NCBI GenBank assembly: GCA_945901025.1
Contig: CAMDJW010000002.1
Coordinates: forward strand, 1 to 64,000
Length of the DNA stretch: 64,000 nt
Reading direction: 5' to 3'
From: Spirosoma fluviale
Lineage (GTDB): Bacteria; Bacteroidota; Bacteroidia; Cytophagales; Spirosomataceae
Each line of letters opens with the position of its first letter. Position 1 is the stretch's first letter. Both the position numbers and the translations under genes were made by a program. Below, in pieces: positions 57,598 through 64,000 of the stretch. The notes beneath the pieces are model-generated. The model saw only the letters and a program-made list of their open reading frames with translations, was not told the DNA's origin and did not search any database.

Positions 57598-58089
57598 ATG
57601 GAGTTAATTACCCCAGACTTTGGATTAATATTTTGGCAGCTACTTGTCTTTGGAATTTTATTCTTTTTGCTAGCTAAATTTGCTTGGAAGCCCATCATCA
57701 ATTCATTGGATGAACGTGAGCAATCCATTGACGAAGCCATCAAGCTTTCGGAAACTACCCGCAAAGAAATGGCTGAATTAAAAGCAGGAAATGAGCAGCT
57801 AATTGCCAGTGCTCGTGCAGATCGTGACGCAGTGATCAAGCAAGCCAAAGAAGCAGCAGATGCCATGATCGCCCAAGCAAAATTGGATGCTCAAACTGCA
57901 GCAGCCCAAGAAATAGATAAAGCAAGAGTTGCTTTTGAGCAAGAGAAAGTAGCCGCAGTCAGTGCCATTCGTAAAGAAGCGGCAAATCTTTCGCTGGAAT
58001 TAGCTGAAAAAGTGCTTAAAAATCAGTTAAAGGATAAATCAACCCAAGAAAAATTAGTCTCTGATTGGATTTCGGAAGTAAAATTATAA
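57598..58089 (+). CDS. atpF: F0F1 ATP synthase subunit B (b)
   Basis: 'FGLIFWQLLVFGILFFLLAKFAWKPIINSLDEREQSIDEAIKLSE' and long coiled coil. Confidence 0.95.
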   Translation: MELITPDFGLIFWQLLVFGILFFLLAKFAWKPIINSLDEREQSIDEAIKLSETTRKEMAELKAGNEQLIASARADRDAVIKQAKEAADAMIAQAKLDAQTAAAQEIDKARVAFEQEKVAAVSAIRKEAANLSLELAEKVLKNQLKDKSTQEKLVSDWISEVKL

Positions 58090-58115
58090 TTGAAACATCG
58101 TTAAAATAAGTAAAA

Positions 58116-58652
58116 ATGTCTGAATTAATTGTTGCCCATCGATACGCTAAATCACTGCTCGACTTCGCCATTGAAAAAAATGTAGTGGACGCCGTTTATA
58201 CAGACATGGTTGGATTCAAAGAAACTTGTGAAGGAAGTAAAGATCTTGTATTGGCGCTTAAAAGTCCTATCATTAAGCATTACACCAAATTAGCCATTTT
58301 AAATAAGTTATTTAAATCCATATTTAATCCGGTTACCTACTCGATCTTCGTGATCATTACCAACAAAAATAGAGAGAGTATTTTGCCTGCTATAGCGAAA
58401 CAATTCATCAATCTTTATACTGAATTCAAAGGCATCCAAAAAGCGGAAATTACAAGTGCCAGTGCATTGACTGAAGATCAAAAGAAAGCAGTGACCAAAA
58501 TTGTCAAAGATTATACGGGTAAAGAAGTACAGTTAACGGAACATATTGACGAGTCATTAATTGGCGGTTTCATTTTACGTGTTGGGGACCAACAAATTGA
58601 CGATTCCATCCGAAGAAAATTGAATGACTTGAAAGTCACCATGGCATCTTAA
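58116..58652 (+). CDS. atpH: F0F1 ATP synthase subunit delta
   Basis: 'VAHRYAKSLLDFAIEKN', 'IGGFILRVGDQQIDDSIRRKLNDLK'. Confidence 0.95.
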   Translation: MSELIVAHRYAKSLLDFAIEKNVVDAVYTDMVGFKETCEGSKDLVLALKSPIIKHYTKLAILNKLFKSIFNPVTYSIFVIITNKNRESILPAIAKQFINLYTEFKGIQKAEITSASALTEDQKKAVTKIVKDYTGKEVQLTEHIDESLIGGFILRVGDQQIDDSIRRKLNDLKVTMAS

Positions 58653-58658
58653 ATTCAT

Positions 58659-58685
58659 AAAGCCTTTTCTTGAAAGGCTTTTTTT
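58659..58685 (+). terminator. Intrinsic terminator directly after atpH
   Basis: AAAGCCTTT-TCTTG-AAAGGCTTT followed by T-run. Confidence 0.88.
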
Positions 58686-58697
58686 ATATCCTCTAAA

Positions 58698-59072
58698 ATG
58701 AAAAATCTAGCGCTATTTTCAGGTTCGATTTTTGCCGCAACGTCCGTTGCCATAGGCGCCTTTGGAGCACATGCTTGGAAACCTTACCTAATGCAGATAA
58801 ATCGACTGGATACTTTTGAGACAGCTGCTCAGTATCAAATGTATGGAGGATTGGCCCTCATTTTATTGGGAGTTTTACAAATAAATAGACCTAGTAAAAT
58901 GCTAAAAATAGCCAGCTATTTTCACATCACGGGCTCGGTTGTATTTCCTGGATCTTTGTATTTGATTTGCATAAGCCAACAATTATTTTGGGGAGCCATA
59001 GCGCCGATTGGTGGATTGGCGTTCATCCTAGGATTTGCATTAATGGCGTTTGATGCGATTAAAAAAGACTAG
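58698..59072 (+). CDS. DUF423 membrane protein
   Basis: 'SGSIFAATSVAIGAFGAHAWKP...RLDTFETAAQYQMYGGLALILLGVL...GSLYLICISQQLFWGAIAPIGGLAFILGFALMAF'. Confidence 0.9.
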   Translation: MKNLALFSGSIFAATSVAIGAFGAHAWKPYLMQINRLDTFETAAQYQMYGGLALILLGVLQINRPSKMLKIASYFHITGSVVFPGSLYLICISQQLFWGAIAPIGGLAFILGFALMAFDAIKKD

Positions 59073-60091
59073 TGCCTCATCACTAACTCCAAACTGTGCC
59101 AGACAATTTCCCCCATGGTTTGGCAAGCTAAAAACCGATCATCCTGGTAATGTTTGGCCAATTCGGATTTTAGTTGGTCTACATTCTCCGCAGGAGCTAT
59201 CTCATCCTTCGACATCACATTCATCAAATCATACACGCGCTGACTCTCTGATTTTAATCGACTAGCGATCATCGAGCGTTCTTCAATTTGATATTGCCAA
59301 ACAGACTCGGGGGTCATATACTTCATTCCCAATTCAATCAGTGGATTATTTTGTTTAAAATATTGTGGCAGGTATACCGACTTTTTGCCCTCGTAACATT
59401 GTTGGTCAAAATCGATCGGCCGAATACGGTAATAAATTTCCTCGAAATCAGGTGTTGTAATGACGACATAATTGGCACTATGCATATCGCCCAATAATTG
59501 CACTAAACAACGTTCATTGAATTTAACAAATTCCTTTGCCAAGCGGATAGGTGCCTCCAAATCAGTCTCTAATTCCTGCTGCAGAAATATATCACCAGGA
59601 ACGCCTGCAATATGCTCTTCCACTAAGGTGTTTTCATGGGTCACATAATTGATCCGATTAGGAGATAGAATATGTTCCAATTCTAAACCATACACCCGCG
59701 ACGCATCGGCGATTTTAATGTAGAAATAATCAAAGTTATCATTGACCCGATTAACAATCCGAATCCGAAAAGGATGCGTATTTCCATAGGTACAAAAATC
59801 CACTCGGTCGATCACCAAATGCTTGATTACCTCCTCGTTTCCATCCGTTTTCAAATCGGCATAAATCTGCTTCAGCGATTCATAAACACCTTCTTGATCG
59901 CCAGGTGAATAAAATACAGATTCCCAAAGTGTATCAAGCCCATTTTTGTCATACAAAACAATCGCGTTATCATACCGCAATAAGTCGGCATAACTAATGT
60001 TCATCGTATACTCGCGGTTGTATTTTTTTAAATACCGCCGGAGTTGATGATTAATTCGATAAAGGATTTTTTTCTTGGATATTAAAGCCAT
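59069..60091 (-). CDS. Uncharacterised protein with protein-kinase/phosphotransferase-like motifs
   Basis: 'FYIKIAD' (beta3 Lys-like), 'LVQLLGDMHSANYVV' (GDxHxxN catalytic-loop-like), 'RPIDFDQQ' (DFD-like). Confidence 0.55.
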   Translation of the reverse strand: MALISKKKILYRINHQLRRYLKKYNREYTMNISYADLLRYDNAIVLYDKNGLDTLWESVFYSPGDQEGVYESLKQIYADLKTDGNEEVIKHLVIDRVDFCTYGNTHPFRIRIVNRVNDNFDYFYIKIADASRVYGLELEHILSPNRINYVTHENTLVEEHIAGVPGDIFLQQELETDLEAPIRLAKEFVKFNERCLVQLLGDMHSANYVVITTPDFEEIYYRIRPIDFDQQCYEGKKSVYLPQYFKQNNPLIELGMKYMTPESVWQYQIEERSMIASRLKSESQRVYDLMNVMSKDEIAPAENVDQLKSELAKHYQDDRFLACQTMGEIVWHSLELVMRH

Positions 60092-61323
60092 TATTCTACG
60101 TAATCAAGTGATTCGCCAAAGGTCTCCTTCAAATGAGTGACGGCCCAAAAAGCCAGGCCAAAACACACAAAACCAACGATCGCTGCGGCATTAATTAGTC
60201 CAAAATTGGGAATTAAAGCTTTGAATAATAAGGTAATGGGAATTAAAGCTCCACGCACGAAATTAGGCACCGTCGTGGTCACTGTCATGCGCAAATTAGT
60301 CCCAAATTGCTCCGAGGAGCTGGTTAAAAAAACGGCCCAGTATCCACCAAAAAATCCTAAGGCAGTGATGATTACGTGACCAAATGAAACGCTAATGTCA
60401 GACAAGAAATAAAGAAAATAAATGACTAAAAATGAAACCAGCGTGAGGTAAATTAAAACAGCTTTCTTTCTACTTTTTAAAACTTGGCTCAAAGCCCCAC
60501 TGGCAAAATCCCCAAAAGTCAATCCTAAATAGCAATACATGATGGCATCTCCCCCATTTATTTGTCCACTTATTCCAAAGGATTGCGTAATTTCTGGAGA
60601 AGCAAAAACGAGGATACCAATGATGTACCAAATAGGTAATCCCATCATAATGCAATACATGTATTTGGTGAACGTAGCCCGATTAGAAAACAGTTGGAAG
60701 AAATTTCCCTTCTTAACCCCTTGACCTAAATCCTGATACATGGAAGATTCAAAAGTCCCTAACCTTAAGAGTAAAAGTGCTAGGCCCATCCCTCCGCCAA
60801 TAAAATAGCAGGTTCTCCACCACTCCGGATCCGCACTTAAATTAGAAATGATGGGGGCGACAATGGCTCCTGAAGCTCCGACCCCGGCAATAATCAAAGT
60901 ACCAATCCCTCGTTTTGAAGCGGGCAATGTTTCGTTGACCAGTGTAATTCCAGCCCCCAGTTCTCCCGCTAAACCGATACCCGCTATAAACCTTAAAATA
61001 GCGTAGGTATCCATATCGGTAACAAATCCGTTCAAAGCATTTGCTAGGGAATACATTAAAATGGAACCAAATAATACAGATTTTCGGCCTTTTTTATCTC
61101 CATAAACACCCCATAAAATTCCACCTAAAAGCATCCCACCCATTTGGATATTCATCAGATTAAGTCCTTGATCTAATAATTCAGATCCCGATAAGCCCAA
61201 TGATTTTAAACTTGGATTTCGAACTACTGAAAAAAGGATTAAATCGTATACGTCGACAAAATAACCAAGAGCGGCAACGGCAATGAGCATTTTTGCTTTG
61301 GAGCTTAAGGGTTGATTTTCCAT
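60091..61323 (-). CDS. MFS transporter (metabolite:H+ symporter-like)
   Basis: 'GYFVDVYDLILFSVVRNPSLKSLG', 'GGMLLGGILWGVYGDKKGRKSVLFGSI', 'GIGLAGELGAGITLVNETLPASKRGIGT'. Start at MENQPLSS (61323) avoids overlap with rodA. Confidence 0.88.
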   Translation of the reverse strand: MENQPLSSKAKMLIAVAALGYFVDVYDLILFSVVRNPSLKSLGLSGSELLDQGLNLMNIQMGGMLLGGILWGVYGDKKGRKSVLFGSILMYSLANALNGFVTDMDTYAILRFIAGIGLAGELGAGITLVNETLPASKRGIGTLIIAGVGASGAIVAPIISNLSADPEWWRTCYFIGGGMGLALLLLRLGTFESSMYQDLGQGVKKGNFFQLFSNRATFTKYMYCIMMGLPIWYIIGILVFASPEITQSFGISGQINGGDAIMYCYLGLTFGDFASGALSQVLKSRKKAVLIYLTLVSFLVIYFLYFLSDISVSFGHVIITALGFFGGYWAVFLTSSSEQFGTNLRMTVTTTVPNFVRGALIPITLLFKALIPNFGLINAAAIVGFVCFGLAFWAVTHLKETFGESLDYVE

Positions 61324-61327
61324 AAAA

Positions 61328-62617
61328 TTATCTAGATAGCATGTCGGAACGATGCGCATCAAGTTTTAAAAAGATAAATAATAAAATAGTGAATGACCAA
61401 AGTGAGGAACCCCCATAACTAAAAAATGGCAATGGAATTCCCATGATCGGCATTAAGCCAATCGTCATTCCAATATTAACTAAAAAGTGAAAAAATAAGA
61501 TGCCAACGACCCCAAATCCATACGCACGGGCAAATCGGGATCGTTGTTGGTCTGCTAAATACAACAAACGCCAAAGAAAAAATAAAAACAATACGATGAC
61601 CGACATCACTCCTACAAACCCAAACTCTTCTCCAATGGTGCAAAAAATAAAATCGGTACTTTGCTCAGGCACAAAATCAAATTTTGTTTGGGTCCCCCCT
61701 AAATATCCTTTTCCCCAAAATCCCCCGGAACCTATCGCAATTTTAGATTGGGTCACTTGATATCCTAAGCCCCGGGTATCAAAAGAAGGATCTAGTAAAA
61801 CCTTGATTCGATTGCGCTGATGTTCTTTTAAAACATGATTCACCACCCAGTCTACTAAGGTTGACAGTGACATAACAATCGCAATAGCGCCTGCCATTCG
61901 GACATAGGTTTGAGGCAAACGCCTTTGGTAAATCGGAAGAATGATGACAAAAAGACTCGCCAAAACTAAAAGACTAATAAAAATAGTCAAAGGGCTCAGT
62001 AAAAGAGAGCTAACAAAAAGCACGATTAAGGCAATCAATAAACCAGGATATTCACCGGGCAATCCTTCTCGGTATAAAAGAATAATAAAAGAGGCAAAAA
62101 CCAAGGCTGAGCCTGTTTCATTAGAACCGATAATCAGTAACATGGGCAAAGCAATGATGAGTGCGGATCTCCATTGGTTCATCCACTTCGTTAGATTCAC
62201 TTGTGGGTCGTTCAGGTATTTAGCCAATAATAGCGCCGTGGCTGTTTTGGCAAACTCTGCTGGCTGAATCGTTACTCCACCTAACTTAAACCAAGAATGT
62301 GATCCATTAATCGTCACGCCTAAAAACGGAACGGCAATTAACGCCAGCATAAATGCCGCGTAAATAAAGACAGCAAAAGATTCAAAAAACCGGAAATCTA
62401 GGGCAAATATCAACATGATTAGTACGAGCGATGTACCAATCCATATCAATTGGCGTCCTGCATTGCTCGTATAAAATGCCTCATCAAAAATCCACAATGG
62501 AGCCTCTGGGTTATACACGGCTGAGTAAATACTCATCCAACCTAATAACACAAAAAGTGCGTATAGGCCGACTGATATCCAATCTAATTTCCCGATCTGA
62601 TTTGATTCTTGGCTCAT
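61328..62617 (-). CDS. rodA: Rod shape-determining protein RodA (SEDS family)
   Basis: 'GVTINGSHSWFKLGGVTIQPAEFAKTATALLLAKYL', 'AIGSGGFWGKGYLGGTQTKFDFVPEQSTDFIFCTIGEEFGF', 'GIPLPFFSYGGSSL'. Confidence 0.95.
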   Translation of the reverse strand: MSQESNQIGKLDWISVGLYALFVLLGWMSIYSAVYNPEAPLWIFDEAFYTSNAGRQLIWIGTSLVLIMLIFALDFRFFESFAVFIYAAFMLALIAVPFLGVTINGSHSWFKLGGVTIQPAEFAKTATALLLAKYLNDPQVNLTKWMNQWRSALIIALPMLLIIGSNETGSALVFASFIILLYREGLPGEYPGLLIALIVLFVSSLLLSPLTIFISLLVLASLFVIILPIYQRRLPQTYVRMAGAIAIVMSLSTLVDWVVNHVLKEHQRNRIKVLLDPSFDTRGLGYQVTQSKIAIGSGGFWGKGYLGGTQTKFDFVPEQSTDFIFCTIGEEFGFVGVMSVIVLFLFFLWRLLYLADQQRSRFARAYGFGVVGILFFHFLVNIGMTIGLMPIMGIPLPFFSYGGSSLWSFTILLFIFLKLDAHRSDMLSR

Positions 62618-64000
62618 CGTTTTAATGAATCCTTTTTAACTATTTTACGATTATATGTTACATTAGCCAAATAGCTCATGTTCATAAATTTAGTCTCTAT
62701 ATCTTTTCTATCCACACGGCCTTTTAAATATTTTTCGATAATCAATGAGGCGATAGGCGCAGCCGCAAATCCTCCAAAGCCAGCATTTTCTACAAAAACG
62801 GCAATGGCTATTTTGGGGTTATCTTTAGGAGCAAAAGCGATAAAAACAGAATGATCTTTGCCCTTTTGGTTTTGAGATGTTCCCGTTTTTCCACACATAA
62901 CAATGTCAGGAATTTTGCCCTCTCTTCCCACAGTACCATGCAAAACCGCGTCGCGCATGCCCTCATGAACTACATTAAAATGTTTGGCATCGATGCCAAC
63001 CGGCACCGGTGTTTTGTAAAAAGTGTCAATGGTCTTTTTATCTCCTACGCCTTTGACTAAATGTGGTGGAATGTACCAACCCTTATTGGCAATAATGGCG
63101 GCGAAATTAGCCATCTTCAATGGACTAACTACTAACTCGCCTTCACCTATACTCAAGGAATAAATATTGGAAAATTTCCACGTATTTTCACCCTTATAAA
63201 CCTTATTATAATACTCGACATTAGGAAGATTTCCCTTCTTTTCATTTCCCAAATCAACACCTAATTTTCGACCAAAACCAAAATTGGCCACTAATTCGGA
63301 CCAACGCTGGAGTCCCTGCGCAGGCCTTTCAAACGTATCGCCTTGCGTATTATCATATAAAATTTTACGAAATGCATGGTAAAAATAGGGATTGCAAGAC
63401 CATTGAATCGCATTGTGTAAATCGTTGTGAGAGGTGTTATGCACGTGACATTTAACAGGCGCGCCAGCATGGGTAAAAACGGATCCTGTTGTCAAAATGC
63501 CCAACTGCAATCCAACTAGCGCTTGAACAATTTTGAATGTAGAACCAGGCCGATAATAAGCGGATGGAGGGCGATTGATTAATGGCTTTAATGGGTCTAA
63601 AGCCAATATTTGATAATACTTAGAAAAGTTTCTTCCGGCTAATAAACTAGGATCATAGGAAGGGGCTGAAACCATACTCAATATCTCGCCGGTGGAAGGT
63701 TCAATGGCGACCACACTTCCCACCTTATGCATCATTAAACTATCGGCATATTCCTGCAGTCGAATGTCAACACTCGTAAATAAATTTTGACCTGCCACCG
63801 AACTGACATCTAAATCTCCATGTCGGTATTCCCCCTTTTCCACTCCATTGCTATTGACCATTCGATATTTAACCCCCCTTTGGCCCCGAAGCGCTTCTTC
63901 ATAAAAAGCTTCCAAACCCGAAATTCCTACATAATCACCTTGCCGATAATAGTCGTCTTTCTGATCCGATAAAGAGTTCGTATTTATCTCAGCCACATAA
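62614..64000 (-). CDS. mrdA: Penicillin-binding protein 2 (C-terminal part; N-terminus beyond window)
   Basis: 'GDYVGISGLEAFYEEALRGQRGVKYRMVNSNG', 'RPGSTFKIVQALVGL' (SxxK), 'IQWSCNPYFY' (SxN), 'MCGKTGTSQN' (KTG). Frame stays open to base 64000; the listed 63996 start is a GTG. Confidence 0.94.
   Translation of the reverse strand, partial: YVAEINTNSLSDQKDDYYRQGDYVGISGLEAFYEEALRGQRGVKYRMVNSNGVEKGEYRHGDLDVSSVAGQNLFTSVDIRLQEYADSLMMHKVGSVVAIEPSTGEILSMVSAPSYDPSLLAGRNFSKYYQILALDPLKPLINRPPSAYYRPGSTFKIVQALVGLQLGILTTGSVFTHAGAPVKCHVHNTSHNDLHNAIQWSCNPYFYHAFRKILYDNTQGDTFERPAQGLQRWSELVANFGFGRKLGVDLGNEKKGNLPNVEYYNKVYKGENTWKFSNIYSLSIGEGELVVSPLKMANFAAIIANKGWYIPPHLVKGVGDKKTIDTFYKTPVPVGIDAKHFNVVHEGMRDAVLHGTVGREGKIPDIVMCGKTGTSQNQKGKDHSVFIAFAPKDNPKIAIAVFVENAGFGGFAAAPIASLIIEKYLKGRVDRKDIETKFMNMSYLANVTYNRKIVKKDSLKR

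Overview
64 kb of a compact, AT-rich Bacteroidota chromosome, probably Cytophagales (inference from a T9SS-type C-terminal domain, a SusC/SusD pair, and TTTG/TAnnTTTG-type promoters). It is almost entirely protein coding. I see no rRNA, tRNA, CRISPR array, prophage or IS element. Recognisable loci: rimO, moeB/thiF-rhodanese, rpmB, dacB, accD, a T9SS metalloprotease, a yebC-family gene, a serine-biosynthesis pair (SerB-SerA fusion plus class V aminotransferase), hemA, recX, an aminotransferase-tyrA operon, a SusCD/FG-GAP/vanadium-haloperoxidase-like/DUF1080 cluster, an M1 peptidase, an acyl-CoA dehydrogenase, yidD, myo-inositol oxygenase, metX behind a SAM riboswitch, a truncated atp operon (atpI-like, B, E, F, H only), an uncharacterised kinase-like protein next to an MFS transporter, and rodA/mrdA. 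The most interesting item is in the unannotated gap 31223-31391. There a Bacteroidetes-type promoter is followed almost immediately by a 21-codon ORF, MNFENKTYYIGYYYAGYFHCE (6 Tyr, 2 Phe). Its stop codon abuts a 7-bp antiterminator arm (GCCGGTT/AACCGGC) that is mutually exclusive with an intrinsic terminator (AACCGGC-CCTTC-GTCGGTT-TTTTT) just before the aminotransferase-tyrA operon. This looks like a tyrosine-sensing ribosome-mediated attenuator, possibly on a leaderless mRNA. All calls come from reading the sequence and translations; no database search was run.
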